This document shows, piece by piece, positions 16,442-24,631 of a stretch of DNA of 64,000 nucleotides. Within the stretch, counting starts at the first letter, position 1. Each line of letters starts with the position of its first letter. Where the stretch lies: assembly GCA_963721385.1 (NCBI GenBank), contig CAVRJB010000016.1, forward strand, positions 1-64,000, given 5' to 3'. The notes below the pieces were generated by a model. It did no database searches and was not told the origin of the DNA. It saw only the letters and a program-made list of their open reading frames with translations. The position numbers and the translations under genes were made by a program. This stretch comes from DAOMFB01 sp963721385 (GTDB taxonomy: Bacteria; Acidobacteriota; Thermoanaerobaculia; UBA5066).

Positions 16442-17155
16442 GTGAGGCCGGTGGAATCGGAGAAGACGCGCGCCGCGCAGGTCGACGCCGCGGCGAGACG
16501 TGCCCTCGTCCGCCGGCTCGTCGAGGCCGGGTGGTGCTCCGAGCCCCGGGTCCTCCGCGCCCTGGAGGCGGTCCCGAGGCACCTGTTCGTCCCGAAGGCC
16601 TACGCGGGGGAGGCCTATGGCGAGCACGCGCTCCCGATCGGGTACGGCCAGACGATCACGCAGGTCGCGAACGTCGCCCGGAGCGTCGAGCTCGCCGCGA
16701 CGGGCCCGTCGGCGAAGGTCCTGGAGATCGGCACGGGCTCGGGCTACCAGACGGCCGTCCTCGCGCGGCTCTGCCATCACGTCTTCTCGCTCGAACGGAT
16801 CGCCGAGCTGGCCGCCGGGGCGCAGGAACGGCTGCGCGCCCTCGGGGTGAGAAACGTCTCGGTCAAGGTCTTCGACGGCTCCTACGGCTGGAGCGAGCAC
16901 GCTCCCTACGACGCGATCGTCGTCGCCGCGGCCTCGCCCGAGGTGCCCGAGCCTCTCCTCGCGCAGCTGAAGCCGACGGGACGGCTCGTGGTGCCGGTGG
17001 GAGGGCGGGAGCGGCAGCGCCTGCTCGTGGTCAAGAAGCTTCCGAACGGGAGGACCCGGACCGAGGACGCCGGCGAGGTCGCGTACGTGCCGCTCGTCGG
17101 GCGGTTCGGCTTCGCGACGTCGCGAGCCGCGGCGGGGACGACGAATGACGGTTGA
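16442..17155 (+). CDS. pcm: Protein-L-isoaspartate O-methyltransferase
   Basis: A 237-residue SAM-dependent methyltransferase that repairs isoaspartyl damage in proteins. Family landmarks are RHLFVPKAYAGEAYGE, the substrate-loop motif IGYGQTITQ, and motif I VLEIGTGSGYQTAVLARL. The post-I region (VFSLERIAEL) and YDAIVVAAASPEVPEPLLAQ follow. The start is GTG at 16442, nine bases after surE, with no ribosome-binding site. The last 11 bases overlap the acylphosphatase gene. Pairing with surE is the standard arrangement and supports a protein-repair role in the cytoplasm. Confidence 0.95.
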   Translation: MRPVESEKTRAAQVDAAARRALVRRLVEAGWCSEPRVLRALEAVPRHLFVPKAYAGEAYGEHALPIGYGQTITQVANVARSVELAATGPSAKVLEIGTGSGYQTAVLARLCHHVFSLERIAELAAGAQERLRALGVRNVSVKVFDGSYGWSEHAPYDAIVVAAASPEVPEPLLAQLKPTGRLVVPVGGRERQRLLVVKKLPNGRTRTEDAGEVAYVPLVGRFGFATSRAAAGTTNDG

Positions 17156-17453
17156 GAGCGAAGGCGCCGGCTGGGGCGTCGCGCGGCGACGCTTCGTCGT
17201 CTCGGGCCGCGTGCAGGGAGTCGGGTACCGCGCGTTCGCGGCCCGCGTCGCCCGCTCGCTCCATCTCGCGGGTGGCGCCACGAACCTCGACGACGGGATG
17301 GTCGAGGTGATCGCTCAGGGGCCGGCGCACGCCCTCGACCGGCTCGAGGCGGCTCTCGCCGAGGGCTCCCGCCTCGCGCGCGTCGACCGGATCGTCGTCG
17401 AATCGCTCACGGCGCCCACGCCGGAATCCGCCGGTTACGACGTGGAGTTCTGA
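17145..17453 (+). CDS. acyP: Acylphosphatase
   Basis: A 102-residue enzyme that hydrolyses acyl phosphates. The anion-binding cradle GRVQGVGYR occupies residues 21-29 and includes the catalytic Arg29. The catalytic Asn is Asn47 in GGATNLDDGMVEV, and the C-terminus shows the expected strand SAGYDVEF. The ATG lies inside the end of pcm (11-base overlap), so translation is probably coupled. The protein has about ten extra N-terminal residues compared with a minimal acylphosphatase. Confidence 0.95.
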   Translation: MTVESEGAGWGVARRRFVVSGRVQGVGYRAFAARVARSLHLAGGATNLDDGMVEVIAQGPAHALDRLEAALAEGSRLARVDRIVVESLTAPTPESAGYDVEF

Positions 17454-17463
17454 GAGAAGCGCG

Positions 17464-19128
17464 ATGCTGGACCGACGAATCCTGATCGTGGACGACGACG
17501 AGGACGTCCTCCTCATCGTCCAGACACTGCTGCACAACGCGGGATACGCCGTCTCCGTCGCGCGGAGCGGCAGCGAGGCGCTCGATATGGCGCAGGCATT
17601 CAAGCCCGAGCTGGTCCTCCTCGACGTCGGGATGCCGGAGATGTCGGGCTGGCAGGTCTGCGCGGCCCTGCGGAGCCGTCCGGAAACCGCCGCAACGCCG
17701 ATCGCCATGCTGACGGTGAAGTCCGAGATCCGCGACCTGATCACCGGGATGCAGGTCGGAGCGGACGATTACGTCACGAAGCCCTTCACGAAGCGGCGGC
17801 TCCTCGAGACGGTCGAGCGGCTGCTCGAGGGCCGGACGCGGGACCGCGCCGACTTCCTCCCGAAGGGGGCCTCGGAAGTCCGCGCGGCCACGGTGCTGTT
17901 CGACCCGGTCACGGGTCTCCCGACGATCCCGGTCCTGATCGACGCGCTCCGCGAGTGGCTCCTCGTCGACCACGAGGTCGGCGTCCTCTCGGTGGACGTC
18001 GAGCGCTTCTCCTACGTCGAGCAGTTCTTCGGCTGGGAGGTGTTCGACGAGCTCCTGCGCGAGGTGGCGCGCGGCCTCCGCCGGACGCTCGGCGGCGCTC
18101 TCTCGACGGAGGACCTCCTCGCGCAGGGGAGCCCGGCCGCGGGGGAGTTTTACGTCTTCGTCGCGTTTCCCCCCGGCGTGGGGGGCTCGGCGGGGCTGGA
18201 CGGCCTCGCGCTCAAGGCGCGGGCGCTCGAGGAGGCGCTCAGGCGCGAACTGTCCGAGCGGTTCCGGCACCGGCTCCACCGCGAGATCGTCCTCCACGTC
18301 GGCGTCGGGAAGGTCGTCTACAGCCCGCAGGTCCGTCTCGAGCGGATCGTCTACGCGGCGCTGCGCGAGGCCGCCCGGACGGCCGCGTCCCGAGCCGGGG
18401 AGGAGGCCGCGCGCCAGCGGGAGGAGTTCCGGGACATCCTCCTCCACGGCCGGATCGCGACCGTCTACCAGCCGATCGTCGACCTTGGGACGGGTCAGGT
18501 CGTGGCGCACGAGGCTCTCTCGCGCGGCCCGGTCGATACGCAGTTCTCGAGCCCGGAGGCGCTTTTCGAATACGCGCTCCGGACGGACGAGGTCTGGAGC
18601 CTCGAGAAGATCTGCATCGGCTCGGCGGCGGAGCGCTTCCGCGGACTGGCCGAGGGGATGCTCTTCGTAAACGTCGAGACGTCGCTCGTCCACGAGCTCC
18701 AGGTCCGCGGGCACGAGGTCCTGGCGCCGCTTCTCGCCCTGGGGGGGAAGGTCGTCCTCGAGATCACCGAACGCGCGGCGATCCGGGACTTCGCGCTCTT
18801 CCGCGAAAGCGTCTCCGTCCTCCGCCAGCTCGGGTTCGAGGTCGCGCTCGACGACGCCGGCTCGGGCTTCGCCTCGCTGCAGGCGATCGCCGAGCTCCGG
18901 CCGGCCTACATCAAGATCTCGAACACGCTGGTGACGGGCCTCGCGCACGACGCCATCAAGCGGGACGTCGTCGAGATGCTCGTCCGTTTGGCGGACCGGA
19001 TCGAGGCGCGGACCGTCGCCGAGGGAATCGAGACCCAGGACGACCTCGCGGAGCTCCGGAAGATCGGCGTCGAGCTCGGACAGGGTTACCTGTTCGGCCG
19101 GCCCGCGCCGCTCCGCGCGTCGGGCTGA
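17464..19128 (+). CDS. Response regulator with REC, degenerate GGDEF-like and EAL domains
   Basis: A 554-residue signalling protein. The REC domain covers about 1-120, with the acidic pocket ILIVDDDEDV, phosphoacceptor Asp54 in VLLDVGMPEMSG and Lys106 in VTKPF. Residues ~135-310 resemble a GGDEF fold (FDPVTGLPTIPVLIDAL) but the signature has decayed to AAGEFYVF, so cyclase activity is unlikely. The C-terminal EAL domain keeps HEALSRG, FVNVETS, VLEITERA, ALDDAGSGFASL (DDFG is DDAG), YIKIS and AEGIET. Most metal and catalytic residues are present, so c-di-GMP hydrolysis is plausible. It starts ten bases after the acylphosphatase gene. No histidine kinase is adjacent. Confidence 0.9.
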   Translation: MLDRRILIVDDDEDVLLIVQTLLHNAGYAVSVARSGSEALDMAQAFKPELVLLDVGMPEMSGWQVCAALRSRPETAATPIAMLTVKSEIRDLITGMQVGADDYVTKPFTKRRLLETVERLLEGRTRDRADFLPKGASEVRAATVLFDPVTGLPTIPVLIDALREWLLVDHEVGVLSVDVERFSYVEQFFGWEVFDELLREVARGLRRTLGGALSTEDLLAQGSPAAGEFYVFVAFPPGVGGSAGLDGLALKARALEEALRRELSERFRHRLHREIVLHVGVGKVVYSPQVRLERIVYAALREAARTAASRAGEEAARQREEFRDILLHGRIATVYQPIVDLGTGQVVAHEALSRGPVDTQFSSPEALFEYALRTDEVWSLEKICIGSAAERFRGLAEGMLFVNVETSLVHELQVRGHEVLAPLLALGGKVVLEITERAAIRDFALFRESVSVLRQLGFEVALDDAGSGFASLQAIAELRPAYIKISNTLVTGLAHDAIKRDVVEMLVRLADRIEARTVAEGIETQDDLAELRKIGVELGQGYLFGRPAPLRASG

Positions 19129-20060
19129 ACGACGGCGGCCCGGGGTCCGTCCGGGAAGCTCACCGAGAGCGCCGTGCCCGGCGCCGCGCTGTCGCGCTTC
19201 ACGTACCCGAGCGCGACGGCTCTCCCGGTCTGCGAGGAGAGGGTGGCGCTCGTCACGGCGCCGACGCGCGTGTCGCCGGTGCGGATCTCCGCGCCGGGGG
19301 CGGGCGCGGCCTCGCCGTCGACGAGGAGGCTGACGAGGCTCCGGTTCACGTGCCCGTAGGTCCGGATCCGCGCGACCGTTTCCTGCCCGATGTAGCACCC
19401 CTTCGTGTACGAGACCCAGCCGCGGGCCGGCAGACCGGCCTCGTCGGGAAGGACGTCCTCCGTCAGCTCGGCGCCCCAGCGCGGGATCCCCGCCTCGATC
19501 CGGGCGGACTCGAGCACGGAGAGCGTCGAGGGAACCGCGCCGGCGGAGAGCAGCTTTCCGCGAGTCGAATCGACGAGGGTTCGCGGAAGACGAAGATCGA
19601 ATCCGGAGAAACCGCCTCGCGATTCCCGTGCGGCCCGCAGTCCGGGCGTCGAGGCGCTGGAATGAGGCTCCGGCGGCGGAACGAACCCGATTCCCTTTCG
19701 AAGAACCTCTTCGGTTCCCTCTCCTTCGACGTGCAGGACGCCGGTCGCGTCGGTCCGGTTTTCGATCGCGACCTCGCCGAACACCAGGTACTTCCGGAGG
19801 AGCGTCTCGAGCGTCGGCACGAGCTCGGCCGGGGAGTCGACGATCAGCTCTTCCGGCGCGGCGAAAACGACGAGCTCCGCGAGGAGCTTTCCTTTGGGCG
19901 TCAGGAAGGCGGCCGCGCACCCTTCACCCGTGCGGAGCTTCTTCACGTCGTTCGTGACGAGGCCCTGCAGGAAGGAGACCCTGTCCTTTCCGCTGAGGGC
20001 GATCTCGCCGCGCCCCGTCAGGTCGAAGAGAAGCGGCGCGTCGAACGGGCCCGGGCTCAT
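19086..20060 (-). CDS. YgfZ/GcvT-like folate-binding protein
   Basis: A 324-residue aminomethyltransferase-fold protein of the YgfZ type, which helps assemble or repair iron-sulphur clusters using tetrahydrofolate. The hallmark is KGCYIGQETVAR in the YTKGCYIGQE context. Other conserved parts are FLQGLVTNDVKKL near the N-terminus and ARIEAGIPRWGAEL mid-protein. The ATG at 20060 is chosen because a CAGAAT box precedes it by seven bases and the family starts close to this point. The 3' end overlaps the 3' end of the convergent EAL gene by 43 bases. Confidence 0.92.
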   Translation of the reverse strand: MSPGPFDAPLLFDLTGRGEIALSGKDRVSFLQGLVTNDVKKLRTGEGCAAAFLTPKGKLLAELVVFAAPEELIVDSPAELVPTLETLLRKYLVFGEVAIENRTDATGVLHVEGEGTEEVLRKGIGFVPPPEPHSSASTPGLRAARESRGGFSGFDLRLPRTLVDSTRGKLLSAGAVPSTLSVLESARIEAGIPRWGAELTEDVLPDEAGLPARGWVSYTKGCYIGQETVARIRTYGHVNRSLVSLLVDGEAAPAPGAEIRTGDTRVGAVTSATLSSQTGRAVALGYVKRDSAAPGTALSVSFPDGPRAAVVQPDARSGAGRPNR

Positions 20061-20067
20061 CGCCGGG

Positions 20068-20073
20068 ATTCTG
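20068..20073 (-). promoter_or_regulatory. -10-like CAGAAT of the ygfZ-like gene
   Basis: Read on the minus strand, CAGAAT ends seven bases before the ATG at 20060, one mismatch from TAGAAT. No ribosome-binding site follows. Confidence 0.35.
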
Positions 20074-20108
20074 GCATTGCGGGGTGCGGCCCCGTGCGAG
20101 AATGAGTC

Positions 20109-21095
20109 GTGACACAGAACGCCGGAGACGCTACGGCTCAACCGGCGGCGGCCGTGCGCCGCCGCCGCCGCCGCGGGCGCGCCGGGGGGGGCCGGGCCGA
20201 GGCGCCCGCCGAGATCCCGTTCCCCGAAGCCGAGCCCGCTCCCTTACACGCCGCTCCGCTTCAGGCGCCGGCGCCGGTCGCGGTCCCTTACGTCGTGGAG
20301 AGCATGACCGCCGGACCGGCCCCCACGAGCGGGAACCAGGAAGAGCAGAAGCTCGCTCTCTTCATCGACATCGACAACGTCATCATCGGTCTCCGCGAAA
20401 GCGGCCACCCCCGGTTCGACGTCAAGCTCCTGATCTCCCGCCTCCTCGAGAAGGGGAAGATCGTCATCAAGCGCGCCTACGCAGACTGGAACCGCTACAC
20501 GGACCTGAAGCGCGATTTCCACGAGGCCGCCTTCGAGCTGATCGACATCCCGCAGCACCGCCTGACCGGAAAGAACTCGGCCGACATCCGGATGGTCGTG
20601 GACGCGATGGACCTCGCCTCGAACAAGGAACACATCACGACCTTCGTCATCGGCTCGGGCGACTCCGACTTCTCGCCCCTCGTCTCGAAGCTGAAGGAGA
20701 ACGACAAGACGGTCCTCGGCTTCGGCGTGAAGGGCTCGACCTCCGAGCTCCTGATCGACAACTGCGACGAGTTCATCTACTACGAGGACCTCGTCCGCGA
20801 GCGGACGAAGGTGCCGGCGGTCCACGGCCTGTCGGAAAAGACGGCCGAGGGGTTCTCGCTGCTCATCGACTCGATCCTCGCCCTGAAGCGCGAGAACAAG
20901 GAAGTTCTCTGGGGCTCCATGGTGAAGCAGACGATGCAGCGCAAGAACCCGAGCTTCAACGAGTCCTACTACGGGTTCCGCACCTTCTCCGAGCTGCTCG
21001 AGGCGGCCGAAAAGCTGAAGATCATCACGCTCAAGAAGGACACGAAGAGCGGCTCGTACGTCATCTCGGGCTTCGGGAGCGGCGGAGGAGGGTAG
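20109..21095 (+). CDS. NYN (PIN-like) nuclease-domain protein with C-terminal LOTUS/OST-HTH domain
   Basis: A 328-residue putative RNA-acting protein. The N-terminus is basic (AVRRRRRRGRAGGGRAEA) and then Pro/Ala-rich to about residue 75. The NYN domain follows with acidic residues typical of the metal site: LALFIDIDNVIIGL, NSADIRMVVDAMDL and VIGSGDSDFSPLVSKL. The C-terminal ~75 residues match an OST-HTH/LOTUS module: LLIDSILALKREN, NPSFNESYYGFRTFSELLEA and SGSYVISGFG. This LabA-like plus LOTUS combination suggests RNA cleavage or RNA/G-quadruplex binding, but the substrate is unknown. The GTG start has GAGAAT five bases upstream. It is the first gene of a cluster with a Nudix and a transglutaminase-like gene. 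Confidence 0.88.
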   Translation: MTQNAGDATAQPAAAVRRRRRRGRAGGGRAEAPAEIPFPEAEPAPLHAAPLQAPAPVAVPYVVESMTAGPAPTSGNQEEQKLALFIDIDNVIIGLRESGHPRFDVKLLISRLLEKGKIVIKRAYADWNRYTDLKRDFHEAAFELIDIPQHRLTGKNSADIRMVVDAMDLASNKEHITTFVIGSGDSDFSPLVSKLKENDKTVLGFGVKGSTSELLIDNCDEFIYYEDLVRERTKVPAVHGLSEKTAEGFSLLIDSILALKRENKEVLWGSMVKQTMQRKNPSFNESYYGFRTFSELLEAAEKLKIITLKKDTKSGSYVISGFGSGGGG

Positions 21096-21097
21096 GT

Positions 21098-21640
21098 CTG
21101 AAGAGCTGGCGCCGGGTGCGGCGTGGCGCTCCCGTCGATTTCAAGGTCTTCTCGGTCCGGCGGGACCGGGTCCGCTCCCCGCGGACGAAGAAGCCTCACG
21201 ACGTCACCGTGCTCGTGGCTCCCGACTGGGTGAACGTCGTCGCCGTCACGGCGGCCGGCCAGGTCGTCCTCGTCCGGCAGTTCCGGCACGGCACCGCGGA
21301 GACGACGCTCGAGATCCCCGGAGGCGCGGTCGACGCGACCGACCGTTCGCCCCTCGCCGCAGCCAAGCGCGAGCTCCGCGAGGAGACGGGCTACCGTGCC
21401 GCACGCTGGACGAGGATCGGCGTCGTCGACCCGAATCCCGCCATCCAGACGAACGCCTGCACGACGTTCCTTGCCGAGGAGGCGTACCGGGCGGGCGACG
21501 CCGACCCCGACGAAGGAGAGGAGCTCGAGGTCGTGATCGTCTCGCAGCGACGGCTGGCCGCCCTCGTCCGGCGCGGAGAAATCCGCCACGCGCTCGTCAT
21601 CGCGGCGCTCTACTGGTGGCGGCACCGGGAAAAGCCGTGA
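21098..21640 (+). CDS. Nudix hydrolase, ADP-ribose pyrophosphatase type
   Basis: A 175-180-residue Nudix enzyme. WVNVVAVTAAGQVVLVRQFR leads into the Nudix box LEIPGGAVD then AAAKRELREETGY, which matches ADP-ribose/nucleoside-diphosphate-sugar pyrophosphatases. The box has one extra residue between the first Gly and the REL motif. The start is uncertain. The family-like N-terminus (KSWRRVRRGAPVDFKVF) begins at a CTG at 21098 that follows GGAGG by seven bases. The first standard start is GTG at 21116. It lies directly after the NYN gene, and its stop overlaps the next GTG (GTGA). Confidence 0.85.
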   Translation: MKSWRRVRRGAPVDFKVFSVRRDRVRSPRTKKPHDVTVLVAPDWVNVVAVTAAGQVVLVRQFRHGTAETTLEIPGGAVDATDRSPLAAAKRELREETGYRAARWTRIGVVDPNPAIQTNACTTFLAEEAYRAGDADPDEGEELEVVIVSQRRLAALVRRGEIRHALVIAALYWWRHREKP

Positions 21641-22641
21641 GCTGCCGTCCTCGTCTCGCGCCGGCGCTCGCCGCGCTTCTTCTGGCACCGCCCCTCCCGG
21701 CGACCGATCAGGGGATGCTCCTCGGCGCCCGGGTCGTCGAGGCGACGTACGTCGGGACGATCCCTCCCTTCCCGCCCGGAGCGAAGAAGGCCGACGTCTG
21801 GATCCCGCTGCCCTCGAGCACGCAGAGCCAGGACGTCCGGGACGTGAAGATCTCGACGCCGTTTCCGGCGACCGTCGAAAAGGACTCGGCCGGCAACGAC
21901 GTCGCGCACTTCACGGTCACGGAGGCCGCCGCGCTCGGGGGGAAGGAGACGGAGGTCCGGGTCGTCTTCCGCGTCCGCCGCTCCGAAGTCCGCGCGCCGC
22001 TGGGGCAGGCCGCGTTCACGGCGCCGGCACCGGCAAAGGTACCGCCGGAGGCCGCGCCCTGGCTCGGCGAGAACCGGATGGTGCCGCAGACGCCACGCGT
22101 GAAGAAGCTCGCCACGGAGCTGTCGGGGGGGAAGCGTGACGCCGTCGAGAAGGCCCAGGCGTTCTACCGCTACCTCGTCGAGAACGGGATGTACGACAAG
22201 ACGACGCCGGGCTGGGGAAACGGCGACTCGGAGCGGTTCTGCGACCTGAAGAAGGGGAACTGCACCGACTTCCACTCGGCGTTCATGGCCCTCGCGCGCG
22301 CCGAGGGGATCCCGGTCCGGTTCGTCATCGGTTTCCCGCTCAGGCCCGAAAGCTCGGGGACGGTGTCGGGCTACCACTGCTGGGCCGAGTTCTGGGCCGA
22401 GGGGACCGGGTGGATCCCCGTCGACGCCTCCGACGCCGCGAAGAGCGGCGACCCGGAACGGAAGCGCTATCTCTTCGGAAACCTCGATCCGGACCGAGTC
22501 GAGCTGTCGCGCGGCCGCGACCTGACGCTGACTCCGAAGCAGAAGGGCGCTCCGCTCAACTTCCTGATCGCGCCTTACGTCGAGGTGGACGGGAAGGCCT
22601 TCCCGGGGACGAAGAGCCGGCTCGAGTACAAGGACGTCTGA
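21637..22641 (+). CDS. Exported transglutaminase-like (cysteine-protease fold) protein
   Basis: A 334-residue protein with an N-terminal signal (LAPALAALLLAPPLPATD). After a beta-rich N-terminal domain (about 25-140) comes a transglutaminase core with the complete catalytic triad. Cys is in KKGNCTDFHSAFMALAR, His in SGYHCWAEFW and Asp in WIPVDASDA. Bacterial members act as periplasmic peptidases or amidases rather than true transglutaminases, and the substrate cannot be told. The GTG start overlaps the Nudix stop by four bases, so the two are coupled. The gene ends 15 bases before the hydrolase gene. Confidence 0.88.
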   Translation: MSCRPRLAPALAALLLAPPLPATDQGMLLGARVVEATYVGTIPPFPPGAKKADVWIPLPSSTQSQDVRDVKISTPFPATVEKDSAGNDVAHFTVTEAAALGGKETEVRVVFRVRRSEVRAPLGQAAFTAPAPAKVPPEAAPWLGENRMVPQTPRVKKLATELSGGKRDAVEKAQAFYRYLVENGMYDKTTPGWGNGDSERFCDLKKGNCTDFHSAFMALARAEGIPVRFVIGFPLRPESSGTVSGYHCWAEFWAEGTGWIPVDASDAAKSGDPERKRYLFGNLDPDRVELSRGRDLTLTPKQKGAPLNFLIAPYVEVDGKAFPGTKSRLEYKDV

Positions 22642-22644
22642 GGC

Positions 22645-22650
22645 TATCGT
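22645..22650 (+). promoter_or_regulatory. -10-like TATCGT of the hydrolase-AMMECR1 pair
   Basis: TATCGT ends six bases (CGGGAC) before the ATG at 22657. No Shine-Dalgarno sequence is present. Confidence 0.4.
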
Positions 22651-22656
22651 CGGGAC

Positions 22657-23310
22657 ATGGATCTCGCTCCGGGAGCCGCCCGGCTCCTCACGGTGACGAT
22701 ACCGGGGCCCGCGGGCCCGCTGGAAGGGCTTCTCCGGCTCCCGCCTCGGCCGGCCGGGGCGGCGGTCGTCGCGCACCCGCATCCGCAGCTCGGCGGGACG
22801 ATGCACACGAAGGTCGTCCACCGGGCCGCCCGGCTCCTCTCCGGCGCCTTCGGCCTCGCCTCGCTGCGGTTCAACTTCCGGGGCGTCGGGGCGTCCGCGG
22901 GGCGCTACGACGGAGGAGCGGGGGAGACGGAGGACCTCGTGGCCGCCGCCGGGTGGATCCGCGAGCGGCACCGCGCGGAGCCGTTCGTCCTCGCCGGTTT
23001 CTCGTTCGGCTCGATCTGCGCCCTTCACGCTGCGCCCCGGCTTCTCCCCGACGTCCTCTTCCTGATCGGGGTTCCGCTCGAAAAGTTCCGTCTGCCGTCC
23101 GGCGTCCCGCCCGAGTGCCGGGTCTTCTGGATCCAGGGGGAGGAGGACGCGTACGGCTCCACCCCGGAGGCGCGACGCGTTGCGGCGGAGCGCGGGTGGG
23201 ATCTCACGGTCGTCCCGGGTGCCGACCACTTCTTCACGGGCCAACTTCCTGCGTTCGAGGCGGAAGCGCTTCGGGGCCTCGCCCGCGGGATGGAAAGGAG
23301 GGAGCCATGA
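22657..23310 (+). CDS. Alpha/beta hydrolase (COG2945-like)
   Basis: A 217-residue cytoplasmic hydrolase. The characteristic VVAHPHPQLGGTMHTKVV oxyanion segment is followed by LRFNFRGVGASAGRYDGG. The nucleophile elbow is LAGFSFGSICAL, and the catalytic His is in VVPGADHFFTGQ. An acidic residue in WIQGEEDAYG is the likely third member. These small hydrolases are usually called dienelactone-hydrolase-like or X-Pro-type, but the substrate is not known. The ATG start has a -10-like box six bases upstream. The stop overlaps the AMMECR1 gene (ATGA), so they form a pair. Confidence 0.85.
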   Translation: MDLAPGAARLLTVTIPGPAGPLEGLLRLPPRPAGAAVVAHPHPQLGGTMHTKVVHRAARLLSGAFGLASLRFNFRGVGASAGRYDGGAGETEDLVAAAGWIRERHRAEPFVLAGFSFGSICALHAAPRLLPDVLFLIGVPLEKFRLPSGVPPECRVFWIQGEEDAYGSTPEARRVAAERGWDLTVVPGADHFFTGQLPAFEAEALRGLARGMERREP

Positions 23311-23873
23311 TCGTCTCTCCGCTCGATCCGGGTCAGCGCGCCGAGCTGCTGGCGCGTGCCCGGAGAGTCGCTCTCGCCGCGCTGGGCCTCCGGGCGGCCG
23401 GACCCGCCTTCCCCGAGCCATCGGGGCGGCTCGCCGATCCCGGGATGTCCTTCGTGACGTGGAAGCGCGAGGGACGCCTCCGCGGCTGCATCGGGAGCGT
23501 CGAGCCCGTCCGCCCCCTGTGGCAGGACGTCGAGGCGAACGCCGTCCAGGCACTGCTCCGGGACCCGCGCTTCCCGCCGGCGACGGCCCGGGAGTTTCCG
23601 CACTACCGCGCCGACGTGTCGGTGCTGACGCCGTTCGAGCTCGAGCCGGACCCCCTCCGGATCGAGATCGGTGTCCACGGGCTCCTCGTCGAAAAGGGAA
23701 GGCGGCGGGGCCTTCTCCTTCCTCAGGTGGCGGTCGAGTGGAACTGGGACGTCCCGACGTTTCTTTCGCAGGCCTGCCTGAAGGCCGGCCTTCCCGAGGA
23801 CGCCTGGCGGGAGGGGAGCCCGCGGGCGACGGTCCGGACCTTTCGAGCGGAGGTCTTCGGGGAGGAGGCGTGA
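23307..23873 (+). CDS. AMMECR1-domain protein (AmmeMemoRadiSam system protein A-like)
   Basis: A 188-residue AMMECR1 protein. The invariant motif is present in EGRLRGCIGSVEPVRPLW, with the downstream DPRFPPATAREFPHYRADVS and LLLPQVAVEWNWDVPTFLSQ. Proteins of this family often occur with a Memo-like and a radical SAM protein, and their exact chemistry is unresolved. No Memo gene is nearby. A radical SAM gene exists at 2081-3038 but is of another family. Here the partner is the preceding hydrolase, with a four-base overlap. The gene ends 13 bases from the convergent FKBP gene. Confidence 0.9.
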   Translation: MIVSPLDPGQRAELLARARRVALAALGLRAAGPAFPEPSGRLADPGMSFVTWKREGRLRGCIGSVEPVRPLWQDVEANAVQALLRDPRFPPATAREFPHYRADVSVLTPFELEPDPLRIEIGVHGLLVEKGRRRGLLLPQVAVEWNWDVPTFLSQACLKAGLPEDAWREGSPRATVRTFRAEVFGEEA

Positions 23874-23886
23874 AGAGGGGCGGGAT

Positions 23887-24588
23887 CTACTTCACGAGGT
23901 CCACGAGCTCGACGTCGAAGACGAGCGTCGCCCCGGGCCGGATCTTCGGCGGCAGGCCCGCGTCGCCGTAGGCCAGCTCCGCAGGACAGACGATGCGGGC
24001 CCGGCCGCCGGTCTTCATGAGAGGGATCCCCTCCTTGAAGCAGGGAATCACCTCCCCGAGATCGAAAACGACCGAGCGCCCTTCGCGCGCCGACGAGTCG
24101 AAGACCGTCCCGTCCAGGAGCGTTCCCGTGTACTTCAGGAGCACCTTCTGCCCCGGCTTCGGAGAAACGCCATTGCCCGCCTTCAGCTCGCGGTAGAAGA
24201 GGCCCGACGGCTGGCGAATCGTCCCCGGCTCGTCGGCGATCCGCTCGGCGTAGGCGGCGGACCGCGCTTTCTCGACTTCGGCGATCTTCGCGAGACGCGC
24301 CTTCGTGAACGCGGGGATCTTCGGTCCCCAGCTTTCCGGAGAGACCTTCGGCGGCCGGCCGGCGGCCGCGTCCGAGAGGCCCTCTTTCAGAACGGCCAGC
24401 TCGGCGGGCGAAAGTTCGAGGTTCTGGACCGTGCGGGCGAGGGCGACGCCCATCACGTAGAGGGTCTTGTCGGCGTCGGTCGACGGCGCCTTCGTCCCGG
24501 CAGCGGCCGCCGGGCCCGAAAGGAAGGCGAAGAGCGCGAGGAAAGCGGGGAGCATCGCTCCGGGTCGTGAGGTCGTCGTCTGGCGCAT
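23887..24588 (-). CDS. Exported FKBP-type peptidyl-prolyl isomerase (Mip/FkpA-like)
   Basis: A 233-residue protein. The N-terminus has a signal peptide (MLPAFLALFAFLSGPAAAA). Residues ~35-120 are a helical dimerisation region with VMGVALARTVQNLELSP. The C-terminal FKBP domain runs LLKYTGTLLDGTVFDSS, VIPCFKEGIPLMKTGGRARI, ELAYGDAGLPPKIRPGATL and VFDVELVDLV. It should catalyse prolyl isomerisation and chaperone folding in the periplasm. The ATG is preceded by AAGGAG at normal spacing, so this gene has a conventional leader, unlike many neighbours. Confidence 0.93.
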   Translation of the reverse strand: MRQTTTSRPGAMLPAFLALFAFLSGPAAAAGTKAPSTDADKTLYVMGVALARTVQNLELSPAELAVLKEGLSDAAAGRPPKVSPESWGPKIPAFTKARLAKIAEVEKARSAAYAERIADEPGTIRQPSGLFYRELKAGNGVSPKPGQKVLLKYTGTLLDGTVFDSSAREGRSVVFDLGEVIPCFKEGIPLMKTGGRARIVCPAELAYGDAGLPPKIRPGATLVFDVELVDLVK

Positions 24589-24631
24589 GCGGTTTCTCCT
24601 TCGACGGCTCCGGCTCGTCTGCTTCCGGAGT

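Noticed and set aside
2081..23873. A complete AmmeMemoRadiSam system
   Set aside because: The AMMECR1 gene at 23307 and the radical SAM gene at 2081 are 20 kb apart, the latter is PflX-like, and no Memo gene is visible.
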